Assembly: GCF_000429665.1 (NCBI RefSeq)
Contig: NZ_AUCH01000001.1
Coordinates: forward strand, 62,001 to 126,000
Reading direction: 5' to 3'
From: Azovibrio restrictus DSM 23866
GTDB taxonomy: Bacteria; Pseudomonadota; Gammaproteobacteria; Burkholderiales; Rhodocyclaceae
Length of the DNA stretch: 64,000 bases
The position numbers and the translations under genes are program-made. Below the pieces are notes generated by a model, which saw nothing but the letters and a program-made list of their open reading frames with translations, had not been told where the DNA came from and did not search any database. Shown here piece after piece: positions 20,686-28,558 of the stretch; positions within the stretch are counted from its first letter, which is position 1; every line of letters begins with the position of its first letter.

Positions 20686-21701
20686 CTGAACAAGCCCTTG
20701 GCCCCCTGATGATAGACATCCAGGGCACCGTGCTCACCGACCTGGACCGGGAACGCCTGCGCCACCCCCTGGTGGGCGGCATCATCCTGTTTTCCCGCAA
20801 CTACACGGACCCGGAACAACTCCTCGCCCTGAGCACGGAAATCCATGCCCTGCGCCAGCCGCCGCTGCTGATCGCCGTGGATCATGAAGGCGGACGGGTG
20901 CAGCGCTTCCGGGAGGGCTTCACCCGCCTGCCTCCCATGGCCAGCCTGGGCCAGGCCTGGGATGCCGATGCCCCGGGCGCCCTCCGCCTGGCCCGGCAGG
21001 TGGGCTACGTGCTGGCTGCCGAACTGCGGGCCCGGGGAGTGGATTTTTCCTTCACCCCGGACCTGGACCTGGACTACGGCCGCTCCAGCGTGATCGGCAG
21101 CCGCGCCTTCCATCGCCGCCCGGAAGCGGTGATCGCCCTGGCCGGAGCCCTGATAGAAGGCCTCAGAGCCGCCGGCATGGGCAGCTGCGGCAAGCATTTC
21201 CCCGGCCACGGCTGGGTCGAGGCGGACTCCCACCTGGCCATTCCCGTGGATGAGCGCAGTCTCGAAGCCCTGCAGGAAGACATCCGCCCCTACCGGGAGC
21301 TGGCCCTGGATGCGGTGATGCCGGCCCACGTGATCTACCCCCGGGTGGATGGCAGCTCCTCGGGCTTCTCCAGGACATGGCACGGCTATCTGCGCCAGGA
21401 GCTGGGCTTCGACGGGGTGGTATTCAGCGACGACCTGTCCATGGAAGGCGCCAGCGTGGTGGGCGACACCCTGGCCCGGGTGCAGGCGGCCTATCAGGCA
21501 GGCTGCGACATGCTGCTGGTGTGCAATGCCCCGGACCAAGCCGGCGACGTGCTGGCCCGCTGGCAGGTGACACCGGACCCGCTGCGCAGCGCCCGGGTCG
21601 CCCGGCTCATGCCCCGGACCCCGGCCCCGAGCTGGCAAGCCCTGCAGGCCGATCCCGACTATCAGGCCGCTGTCGCCGCCATTCAGGCCCTGGCAGTCTG
21701 A
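20682..21701 (+). CDS. nagZ: beta-N-acetylhexosaminidase NagZ
   Basis: 339 residues, a GH3 enzyme without signal peptide, so cytoplasmic. It removes GlcNAc from anhydro-muropeptides in cell-wall recycling and so affects AmpC induction where that exists. Signatures: GGIILFSRNYTDPEQL, AVDHEGGRVQRFREGFTRLP and the catalytic loop KHFPGHGWVEADSHLAIP; the nucleophile Asp is in FSDDLSMEGA. The start overlaps acpS (ATGA). Confidence 0.96.
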   Translation: MTEQALGPLMIDIQGTVLTDLDRERLRHPLVGGIILFSRNYTDPEQLLALSTEIHALRQPPLLIAVDHEGGRVQRFREGFTRLPPMASLGQAWDADAPGALRLARQVGYVLAAELRARGVDFSFTPDLDLDYGRSSVIGSRAFHRRPEAVIALAGALIEGLRAAGMGSCGKHFPGHGWVEADSHLAIPVDERSLEALQEDIRPYRELALDAVMPAHVIYPRVDGSSSGFSRTWHGYLRQELGFDGVVFSDDLSMEGASVVGDTLARVQAAYQAGCDMLLVCNAPDQAGDVLARWQVTPDPLRSARVARLMPRTPAPSWQALQADPDYQAAVAAIQALAV

Positions 21702-21723
21702 ATCTGACCAGGGCACGGGTAAC

Positions 21724-22542
21724 TCAGGAAGACAAACCGGGAGCAGCGCCACGGCGCGGGCTATCGCGGCGGATGTCGCTGGGGGAACAGCCGAAGCGGC
21801 GGCGAAAACGCACGGCGAACTGGGACGGAGACTGGTAGCCCACCTCGCCGGCAATGCGCGTCACCGGCTGCCCCGTGGATTGCAGCAGGGTCAGGGCCGT
21901 GGACATGCGCACATCGAGGAGGATTTCCGAGAGGGACGTGTCTTCGGCGGCCAGATGGCGGCGCAGGCTGGCCTCGCTCATGGCGAACTGGGCGGCGACT
22001 CCGGGGGAGCGCCATTCCCGCGCCGGATCGCCGGCCAGCAGCCGGCGCACCCGGGGCGCGAACTGGGTATCGTCCAGAATGAGCCGGCCGGCCCCTTCCA
22101 GCCAGACCAGCATTTCCAGAGCCCGGTGGCCGACCACGGCATCGGGCAGGGCGGGATCCTCCAGGGATAGGGTCAGGGCCGTGAAGGCCTCGGCAAAAGC
22201 CGGCGCCACCGGGCCCAGGGCCACCACCGGCTGGGGCCGTACTCCGGGCGGCGTCCGCCAGCCCTCAAGCAGACCGCGCTCCCAGGCCAGCCAGCGGGCC
22301 CGGTAGCTGGCGGCCTCGCCCGGAAAATTGCTCACATCGAAAGCCTGGCCCCCCGCCAGGGCCACCGCCTGCCCGGCCTCGACACGGAAGGTGCCGGCCT
22401 CGCCATGCAGGACCTTGCAGCCGGACTCCACCAACACCAGGGTGGGCAGGTCCAGCCACAGGCGCCGGAACTTCAGGGGCTGACGCTGGACGATGCCGCC
22501 GGCGACGGCAACACCGGGACGCAGGGCAAAGGTGGGCTGCAT
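21724..22542 (-). CDS. AraC-family transcriptional regulator
   Basis: About 272 residues. An N-terminal cupin-like sensing half (MQPTFALRPGVAVAGG...VLVESGCKVLHGE) precedes two C-terminal AraC helix-turn-helix motifs (WRSPGVAAQFAMSEASLRRHL and VTRIAGEVGYQSPSQFAVRFRRRFGCSPSDIR). I chose ATG 22542 because GGAG lies 6 bases upstream; in-frame ATGs at 22554 and 22590 are alternatives. It is alone on its strand and convergent with nagZ. No effector or target can be read from the context. Confidence 0.88.
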   Translation of the reverse strand: MQPTFALRPGVAVAGGIVQRQPLKFRRLWLDLPTLVLVESGCKVLHGEAGTFRVEAGQAVALAGGQAFDVSNFPGEAASYRARWLAWERGLLEGWRTPPGVRPQPVVALGPVAPAFAEAFTALTLSLEDPALPDAVVGHRALEMLVWLEGAGRLILDDTQFAPRVRRLLAGDPAREWRSPGVAAQFAMSEASLRRHLAAEDTSLSEILLDVRMSTALTLLQSTGQPVTRIAGEVGYQSPSQFAVRFRRRFGCSPSDIRRDSPRRGAAPGLSS

Positions 22543-22608
22543 GGGGTGCTCCATGGGATCAAGGGGCGATTTTAGAACCGGATCACCCATTCCTGAACGG
22601 CCGCCCCC

Positions 22609-23157
22609 TCAACGGGCGCCGAGGAAGGTGGCACTGGCTTTGCCCAGGCCATGGGCCCAGGCGTAAAAACCCACCAGCGCCGGGGTAGCCCGGGCCGGCA
22701 GATCAAGCTGCTCCACCTTCAGGGCATGGACGGTGAACACATAGCGGTGCGCCGGTCCCGGCGGCGGGCAGCTGCCCAGGTAGCCAGGCTCGCCGTTATC
22801 CCCGGCGATGCTGCGGGCCCCGGCCGGCAGGGCGCCGCCGGGATTGCCGGCCCCCGCTTCTAGATGATCCGTGTCCGCCGGCAGATTGGCCACCACCCAG
22901 TGCCACCAGCCGGAGCCGGTGGGGGCGTCGGGATCGTAGAGGGTGACGACGAAACTCCGGGTGCCGGCCGGGGCACCGCTCCAGCGCAGGGCAGGGGAGA
23001 CATTGCCGCCGCTGCAGCCGAAACTGTTGGCGTAATGCACGGGAGCCAGCTGCCCGTCGGCGCCGGCATCCACTTCCAGGCGGAACTCTCCGGCCTGGGC
23101 CAGGCCGGCGGCGGCCAGCAGGAAGCTGGCCAAGGTAAGACGCAGGGAGGATTTCAT
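22609..23157 (-). CDS. secreted YbhB/YbcL-type phosphatidylethanolamine-binding-like (PEBP) protein
   Basis: 182 residues. A signal peptide (about 1-23, MKSSLRLTLASFLLAAAGLAQA) precedes a PEBP fold: FGCSGGNVSPALRWSGAP, then the ligand pocket SFVVTLYDPDAPTGSGWWHWVVANLP, and CPPPGPAHRYVFTVHAL. The family's bacterial function is not defined. The same frame is open further upstream, but only this start yields an export signal. Confidence 0.88.
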   Translation of the reverse strand: MKSSLRLTLASFLLAAAGLAQAGEFRLEVDAGADGQLAPVHYANSFGCSGGNVSPALRWSGAPAGTRSFVVTLYDPDAPTGSGWWHWVVANLPADTDHLEAGAGNPGGALPAGARSIAGDNGEPGYLGSCPPPGPAHRYVFTVHALKVEQLDLPARATPALVGFYAWAHGLGKASATFLGAR

Positions 23158-23282
23158 GGGGAAGCTCCAGAAGCAGTTGCAGGAGCCTCCAGTCTGCCCC
23201 TCCCGGGCCCAGGCGGCCGCTTCGTAGCACGCAAGGATTGTCCCGATCCGCTCAACGGCAGAAAAGGGGAAACCGGAAAAGC

Positions 23283-23308
23283 AAACGGGCAGCCGCAGCT
23301 GCCCGTTC
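23283..23308 (-). terminator. hairpin terminator after efp
   Basis: On the minus strand: AACGGGCAGC, loop TGCG, GCTGCCCGTT, followed by a short T-rich tract. It lies 20 bp beyond the efp stop. The 10-bp stem is perfect but the T-run is weak. Confidence 0.7.
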
Positions 23309-23328
23309 AGTTTGCCCAAAGGCAGGAA

Positions 23329-23886
23329 TTACTTGACCCGGTTGCGGTACTCGTCGGTACGGGTGTCGATTTCGATCTTGTCGCCGATTTCCACGAAGGC
23401 GGGCACGGACAGCTCGAAACCGGTGGTGATCTTGGCCGGCTTCATGACCTTGCCGGAGGTATCACCCTTGACGGCGGGCTCGGTGTAGATGACTTCGCGC
23501 ACCACGGAGGTGGGCAGTTCCACGGAGATGGCCTTTTCGTTGTAGAACACCACTTCGCAGGGCATGCCGTCTTCCAGGTACTTGAGGGCGTCGGTCATGT
23601 TGTCCGCTTCCACTTCGTACTGGTTGTAATCGGCGTCCATGAACACGTACATGGGATCGGCGAAGTAGGAGAAGGTCACTTCCTTGCGTTCCAGCTGCAC
23701 CACCTCGAACTTGTCGTCGGCCTTGTACACGGACTCGGAGGGAGCGCCGGTGAGCAGGTTCTTGAGCTTCATCTTGACCACTGCGGCATTGCGGCCAGAC
23801 TTGTTGTATTCGGTTTTCTGCACCACCAGCGGGTCGTTACCCACCATGATGACGTTGCCGGAGCGGAGTTCCTGTGCGGTTTTCAT
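23329..23886 (-). CDS. efp: translation elongation factor P
   Basis: 185 residues. EF-P relieves ribosome stalling at polyproline. The tip of domain I reads YNKSGRNAAV, with Arg at position 32 where E. coli has a modified Lys34. Arg32 is the site rhamnosylated by EarP in beta- and some gammaproteobacteria, and earP lies directly upstream. The three OB-like domains are complete, ending VDTRTDEYRNRV-like (IDTRTDEYRNRVK). It is the second gene of an earP-efp operon, 37 bp behind earP. Confidence 0.97.
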   Translation of the reverse strand: MKTAQELRSGNVIMVGNDPLVVQKTEYNKSGRNAAVVKMKLKNLLTGAPSESVYKADDKFEVVQLERKEVTFSYFADPMYVFMDADYNQYEVEADNMTDALKYLEDGMPCEVVFYNEKAISVELPTSVVREVIYTEPAVKGDTSGKVMKPAKITTGFELSVPAFVEIGDKIEIDTRTDEYRNRVK

Positions 23887-23923
23887 GATCTTTCAGAGCG
23901 TTAGGCCAAAACAAAACGCGCGA

Positions 23924-25069
23924 TTATACCCGTGATTCACAAAATTTGACGAGGCTCGCAGCCAGGTCCGGGGTGCTCCCGAGTTTTTCGCTCCAGCGCT
24001 TCCCGTGCCGGTCCTGGAGCGGCAGGGCCCGGACCAGGGCCTCCCAGTCCGGAGCGGCGTCGGAAGCCCCGTTCCAGCTGCGCCAGAAGGCGGCCAGTGT
24101 CTCGCCCCCGGGCCCGGGAGGAAGGCTTTCCGGCAAGGCCAGAAAAGCCTCCAGTTTTTCCAGATGGGCCCCGTCCTCCTGGGCATAAATCTGCCAGACG
24201 AAAGGGCGCCCGGCCCACTGGGCCCGCACGAAGGAATCCTCCCCCCGGACAAAATTCAGGTCGCAGCTCCAGAGAAGTTCGTCGTAATCCGCCTGGGACA
24301 GGAAGGGGATGGGCACGATGCGGGCCGGTCCCAGCTGCCAGGGGCCATCGCCTCCCAGGCAGCAGCTTGCCGCCGCCAGGGGCTTGCCTGGCGGCACCAG
24401 GCAGAGGAGGGGCCGGCTCGACGCGGACCAGGCCCGGAACAGGGCCTCCAGGGGCGCCGTGTCATAACAGAAGAGACTAAGCAGCAGGGTGTCGCTTCCC
24501 GCTGCCAGCCCCAGGCGCTGCAACAGGGTCTCCCGGCCGCCAGCGGCCAGAAAGGCGTCGCGCCGGGCCAGCAGCCCCCGCTCCCGCAACAGACCGCCGG
24601 TTCCCGGCCCGAAGCCGGGGAAGAAGAAGAACTTCACCAGGGGTAGGCGCGGGTGGGGCGAAGCGGCTCCATGGCAGCCGGCCACCCAGGCTTCGGCGCT
24701 CAGGTACTCCAGGTTGATCCAGCAGGGCGGACGGGGGCGGGCCCCCATGGCTTCCAGGTAAGCGGCCGGCGGATCGCAGGCAAAGGCTTCCACCACCACG
24801 TCAGCGGCCCCGGGAAGGGCCAGGGCTTCTGTCCAGGCGCCGATGCGCACCCCTTGCACCTCCTGCTCCGCCTGGGCCGGGTCCAGGGCCGGCAGCAGGG
24901 GCGCCAGCAAGCCCGGCGCATCCACCAGGAGACGCACGGCCAGACCGTGTTCGGCGGCCAGTTGCCGGGCCAGACGCCAGCAGACCCCCATGTCGCCCAG
25001 GTTGTCGATGACCTTGCAGAAGATGTCCCAGCGGGGCCGGGGAGCGGGGCAGGGGGCGGGAGTTTTCAT
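23924..25069 (-). CDS. earP: EF-P arginine rhamnosyltransferase EarP
   Basis: 381 residues, a GT-B glycosyltransferase that moves rhamnose from dTDP-rhamnose to Arg32 of EF-P. The N-terminal WDIFCKVIDNLGDMGVCWRLARQL carries the two family aspartates four residues apart (Asp22, Asp26). The sugar-nucleotide site RGEDSFVRAQWAGRPFVWQIY supplies the conserved Glu. The start ATG at 25069 is chosen by length and by the motif; an in-frame ATG about 6 codons upstream is possible. Directly upstream of efp and divergent from uvrC. Confidence 0.95.
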   Translation of the reverse strand: MKTPAPCPAPRPRWDIFCKVIDNLGDMGVCWRLARQLAAEHGLAVRLLVDAPGLLAPLLPALDPAQAEQEVQGVRIGAWTEALALPGAADVVVEAFACDPPAAYLEAMGARPRPPCWINLEYLSAEAWVAGCHGAASPHPRLPLVKFFFFPGFGPGTGGLLRERGLLARRDAFLAAGGRETLLQRLGLAAGSDTLLLSLFCYDTAPLEALFRAWSASSRPLLCLVPPGKPLAAASCCLGGDGPWQLGPARIVPIPFLSQADYDELLWSCDLNFVRGEDSFVRAQWAGRPFVWQIYAQEDGAHLEKLEAFLALPESLPPGPGGETLAAFWRSWNGASDAAPDWEALVRALPLQDRHGKRWSEKLGSTPDLAASLVKFCESRV

Positions 25070-25177
25070 GGGGGTGCATGGTAACATCCGCCCCATGCTC
25101 GAACTTGCTCCATCCCGCCTGCGCCCGCTGCCGCCGCCCCTCCGGCCCCGAGCCCGGCCCGATCCCCGGAAGCCGGC

Positions 25178-27055
25178 ATGAGCACTCCCCGCCAGGCCGT
25201 ACCGGAGGCGCCGGAGGAGCGTCCCCGGCCCGTTGCCCACCCTCCCGTCAGCTTCGATTACAAGGCCTTCCTGCCCACCCTGCCGGACCTGCCCGGGGTG
25301 TACCGCATGCTCTCCGCCGAGGACGCGGTGCTCTACGTGGGCAAGGCGAAGAACCTGAAAAAGCGGGTTTCCTCCTATTTCCAGAAGACTCTCTCCAGCC
25401 CCCGCATCGCCATGATGGTGAGCCAGATCGCCCGGATCGAGATCACCACCACCCGCTCCGAGGCCGAAGCCCTGCTGCTGGAAAACAACCTGATCAAGAG
25501 TCTCTCGCCCCGCTACAACATCCTGTTCCGGGACGACAAGTCCTACCCCTACATCGTCATCACCCGGGATGCCTTCCCGCGCCTGGGCTTCTTCCGCGGC
25601 AACCCGGACCGCAAGGCCGACTACTTCGGCCCCTATCCCTCCTCTTCGGCGGTGCGGGACAGCCTCTACCTGCTGCAGAAGATGTTCCGCCTCAGGACCT
25701 GCGAGGACTCGGTCTTCGCCAACCGTTCCCGGCCCTGCCTGCTGCACCAGATCAGGCGCTGCAGCGGCCCCTGCATCCCGGGTCTGGTGAGCGCCGAGGA
25801 TTACGCCCGGGACGTGCAGCTGGCCGCCTGGTTCCTGCTCGGGCGCCAGAACGAAGTGGTCCAGCGCCTCACCCAGGCCATGGAGGCGGCTGCGGCCAAC
25901 CTGGCCTTCGAGCAGGCCGCCGTGTACCGGGACCAGATCCAGTCCCTGCGCCAGGTTCAGGAAAAGCAGTTCATCGAGAGCCACAAGGGGGAGGATGTGG
26001 ATGTGATCGTGGCGCTGCGCCAGGCCGGCCAGCTGTGCGTGAACCTGGCCATGATCCGGGGCGGCCGGCACCTGGGGGACCGGCCCCAGTTTCCCGTGCA
26101 TGGAGGCGACTCCAGCCCCGAGGAGGCGGTGGCCGCCTTCATCGCCCAGCACTATGCCCTGCATCCCGCGCCGGCCCGACTGCTGGCCTCGCCCCTGCCC
26201 GACGAGCTGGAAGACACGGCCACCGGACTGGAAGCCGCAGCCGGCCGACCGGTGCCCATCAACGAGGCCCGGGCCGTGACCCACAAGGTGTGGGTGGACA
26301 TGGCCCTGCAGAACGCGCGGCTAGCCATCACCGCCCGCAACCAGGCCAGCGCCCAGCAGGAGCAGCGGCTGGAAGCCCTGCGCGCAGCCCTGGACCTGGC
26401 CGCCCCCCTGGAGCGGATCGAGTGCTTCGACATCAGCCACACCCAGGGGGAGTCGCCGGTGGCCTCCTGCGTCGTCTACCAGGGTAACGGCATGAAGAAG
26501 TCCGACTACCGGCGCTTCAACATCCGCGACATCGAACCCGGGGACGATTACGCCGCCATCCGCCAGGCGGTGAGCCGCCGCTACGACAAGCTGGCCGAAG
26601 GGGAGGGGATCGCTCCGGACCTGATCCTCATCGACGGGGGCAAGGGCCAGGTGGCCATGGCCGCCGCCGCCCTGGAAGAGCTGGGCCTCGCCCATCTGCC
26701 CATGGTCGGCGTCAGCAAGGGGGAAGGGCGCAAGGTGGGGCTGGAATCCCTGGTGTTCCCGGATGGCCGGGAGGCCTTACAATTGGGGGCCGACAACCCG
26801 GCCCTGCACCTGGTGGTGGAAATCCGCGACGAAGCCCACCGCTTTGCCCTGACCGGCCACCGGGCCCGACGCAGCAAGACCCGCAACACCTCGCGCCTGG
26901 AAGACATCCCCGGCGTCGGCCCCGCCAAGCGCAAGGCCCTGGTCACCCATTTCGGCGGCCTGCCTGGAGTGGCGGCCGCTTCGGTGGAGCAGCTGTCCCA
27001 GGCGCCAGGCATCAGCCCGGCCCTGGCCGCAACCATTTACGCCGCATTGCACTGA
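25178..27055 (+). CDS. uvrC: excinuclease ABC subunit C
   Basis: 625 residues. It makes both incisions in nucleotide excision repair. The GIY-YIG nuclease is at about 35-115 (LPGVYRMLSAEDAVLYVGKAKNLKKRV), the Cys-rich and UVR regions at about 160-255, the RNase H-like nuclease from about 395 (ERIECFDISHTQGESPVASCVVY, DLILIDGGKGQV), and tandem helix-hairpin-helix motifs at the C-terminus (LEDIPGVGPAKRKAL). The N-terminus has about 25 extra residues before the family start, so a slightly later start cannot be excluded. Confidence 0.96.
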   Translation: MSTPRQAVPEAPEERPRPVAHPPVSFDYKAFLPTLPDLPGVYRMLSAEDAVLYVGKAKNLKKRVSSYFQKTLSSPRIAMMVSQIARIEITTTRSEAEALLLENNLIKSLSPRYNILFRDDKSYPYIVITRDAFPRLGFFRGNPDRKADYFGPYPSSSAVRDSLYLLQKMFRLRTCEDSVFANRSRPCLLHQIRRCSGPCIPGLVSAEDYARDVQLAAWFLLGRQNEVVQRLTQAMEAAAANLAFEQAAVYRDQIQSLRQVQEKQFIESHKGEDVDVIVALRQAGQLCVNLAMIRGGRHLGDRPQFPVHGGDSSPEEAVAAFIAQHYALHPAPARLLASPLPDELEDTATGLEAAAGRPVPINEARAVTHKVWVDMALQNARLAITARNQASAQQEQRLEALRAALDLAAPLERIECFDISHTQGESPVASCVVYQGNGMKKSDYRRFNIRDIEPGDDYAAIRQAVSRRYDKLAEGEGIAPDLILIDGGKGQVAMAAAALEELGLAHLPMVGVSKGEGRKVGLESLVFPDGREALQLGADNPALHLVVEIRDEAHRFALTGHRARRSKTRNTSRLEDIPGVGPAKRKALVTHFGGLPGVAAASVEQLSQAPGISPALAATIYAALH

Positions 27056-27076
27056 AAACCGAATAGCCCGCACCCC

Positions 27077-27658
27077 ATGCCCTTCAATCTGCCCATTTTC
27101 CTGACCTGGCTGCGCATCCTCGCCATTCCCCTGCTGGTGGTGCTGTATTACCTGCCCCAGGGCTGGCTCCCCGGGCATGAGCGCGACCTGTTCGCCACCC
27201 TGCTGTTCATGGGCGCCGCCTTCACCGACTGGCTGGACGGCTACCTGGCCAGGAAGCTCAACCAGACATCCTCCTTCGGCGCCTTCCTGGACCCGGTGGC
27301 GGACAAGCTGATCGTCGCCGCCGCCCTGATCATCCTGGTGGAGCTGGACCGCACCAATGCGGTGGTGGCCGCCATCATCATCGGCCGGGAAATCACCATC
27401 TCCGCCCTGCGCGAATGGATGGCCAAGATCGGCGCCTCCAAGAACGTGGCCGTCTCCATGCTGGGCAAGATCAAGACCACGGCCCAGATGCTGGCCATCA
27501 CCCTGCTCCTGTACCGGGAACCCCTGCTGGGCTGGGATTCCCTCCAACTGGGCAACCTGCTGATCTGGGTCGCGGCGCTGCTCACCCTCTGGTCCATGGG
27601 CTACTACCTGCACAAGGCCTGGCCCGAAATCGCCAAGCGCACCGGCGCCGGCCTCTGA
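27077..27658 (+). CDS. pgsA: CDP-diacylglycerol-glycerol-3-phosphate 3-phosphatidyltransferase
   Basis: 193 residues, an inner-membrane enzyme that makes phosphatidylglycerol phosphate. The CDP-alcohol phosphatidyltransferase signature is intact: DWLDGYLARKLNQTSSFGAF followed by LDPVADKL. There are about five TM helices. It follows uvrC by 21 bp, the classical uvrC-pgsA pair. In E. coli this pair is followed by glyW-cysT-leuZ; here the nitrate cluster intervenes. Confidence 0.96.
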   Translation: MPFNLPIFLTWLRILAIPLLVVLYYLPQGWLPGHERDLFATLLFMGAAFTDWLDGYLARKLNQTSSFGAFLDPVADKLIVAAALIILVELDRTNAVVAAIIIGREITISALREWMAKIGASKNVAVSMLGKIKTTAQMLAITLLLYREPLLGWDSLQLGNLLIWVAALLTLWSMGYYLHKAWPEIAKRTGAGL

Positions 27659-27693
27659 GCCCCGCAAGGCATGGGGCTTGCTAAAGGCTCCCC

Positions 27694-28269
27694 ATGCTAC
27701 GTGTACTCATCATCGACGAATCCCGCACCCGGGCAGCCGAACTCTGCGCCGGCCTGGCCCTGGCCGGGCACCAGGTGGCGGCGGTGCTGCCCAGCTCCCA
27801 GGACCTGACGGCCCGGATCGAATCCATCAAGCCCGACGTGATCCTGATCGAAACCGACTCCCCCTCCCGGGACACCCTGGAAAACCTGGCGGTGATGGAC
27901 CGGGAAATGCCCCGGCCGGTGATCATCTTTTCCCAGGAAGGCGACCAGGAAACCATCCGTGCGGCGGTCAAGGCCGGGGTGTCCACCTACATGGTGGACG
28001 GGGTGGACCCGGCCCGGCTGCGCTCGGTGATCGACGTGGCGGTGGTCCATTTCGAGGAGCAGCAGGCCCTGAAACAGGAGCTGGCCTCGGCCACCCGCAA
28101 GCTCTCGGAGCGCAAGGTGGTGGAGAAGGCCAAGGGCATCCTGATGAAGACCCGTGGCCTGGACGAGGAGGGGGCTTACGGGGCCCTGCGCAAGCTGGCC
28201 ATGGAACGGGCCAAACCCATGGCGACGGTGGCCCAGGACCTGATCGACATGGCCCAGCTGCTGCTCTGA
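27694..28269 (+). CDS. nasT: ANTAR-domain antitermination regulator (NasT-like)
   Basis: 191 residues. An N-terminal receiver-like domain (VLIIDESRTRAAEL) is joined by a coiled coil to a C-terminal ANTAR RNA-binding domain (LSERKVVEKAKGILMKTRGLDEEGAYGALRKLAMERAKPMATVAQDLID). The position expected for the phospho-Asp reads Glu53 (LIETDSPSRD). ANTAR proteins bind paired hexaloop hairpins and prevent termination. Exactly such a leader lies downstream, before nrtA, so this protein very probably controls the nitrate operon. The usual inhibitory partner NasS is not encoded next to it. Confidence 0.92.
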   Translation: MLRVLIIDESRTRAAELCAGLALAGHQVAAVLPSSQDLTARIESIKPDVILIETDSPSRDTLENLAVMDREMPRPVIIFSQEGDQETIRAAVKAGVSTYMVDGVDPARLRSVIDVAVVHFEEQQALKQELASATRKLSERKVVEKAKGILMKTRGLDEEGAYGALRKLAMERAKPMATVAQDLIDMAQLLL

Positions 28270-28409
28270 GCCGCCTGCTGTTGGTGCATTGCAGCAGAGG
28301 ATCCGCACCGATTCGGGGCGCGGCCTCCGCCTCCGGAAACCCCCTCCCGGATCGTCAAAGCAATAGCAACGCGATGATTTAATTAGGATTTCCAAGAAAA
28401 ACCAGCAGC

Positions 28410-28426
28410 TGGCACGGGTTTTGTTT
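28410..28426 (+). promoter_or_regulatory. sigma-54-type promoter of the nitrate operon
   Basis: TGGCACGGGTTTTGTTT fits the sigma-54 -24/-12 consensus, with GG at 28411-28412 and GT at 28423-28424 (10-base spacing). The start site would fall near 28435, just before the first ANTAR hairpin at 28441. Nitrogen-regulated (NtrC-type) activation is inferred; only a partial NtrC half-site (TTGGTGCA at 28281-28288) was seen upstream. Confidence 0.75.
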
Positions 28427-28440
28427 ATAGAAGGCCATAT

Positions 28441-28490
28441 CGGGTCAAAGGCGGTCCGGTGGTTTGAGATATTTTGGACAACGGCGTCCA
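28441..28490 (+). promoter_or_regulatory. two-hairpin ANTAR leader RNA (P1 and P2)
   Basis: P1 (28441-28458): CGGGTC, hexaloop AAAGGC, GGTCCG. P2 (28475-28490): TGGAC, hexaloop AACGGC, GTCCA. Both loops have A at position 1 and G at position 4, the defining bases of ANTAR target RNAs, and share GGC at positions 4-6. P2 overlaps the 5' arm of the terminator at 28481, so NasT-bound P2 and the terminator are mutually exclusive. Confidence 0.88.
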
Positions 28491-28535
28491 TTCGTGGCGG
28501 GAACTTTCCGCTGCGGATGTGACGCCGTTTTTTTT
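28481..28535 (+). terminator. attenuator terminator upstream of nrtA
   Basis: ACGGCGTC (28481-28488) pairs with GACGCCGT (28521-28528), with an inner GCGG/CCGC helix, followed by a run of eight T. Its 5' arm contains the loop and 3' arm of ANTAR hairpin P2. It ends 23 bp before nrtA. Confidence 0.88.
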
Positions 28536-28558
28536 CGGGTTTTTTTCAGGAGCTGACC

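Noticed and set aside
28281..28310. Full NtrC binding site upstream of the sigma-54 promoter
   Set aside because: Only a half-site (TTGGTGCA) fits well; the partner half is poor or in the wrong order, so it is not listed as a feature.
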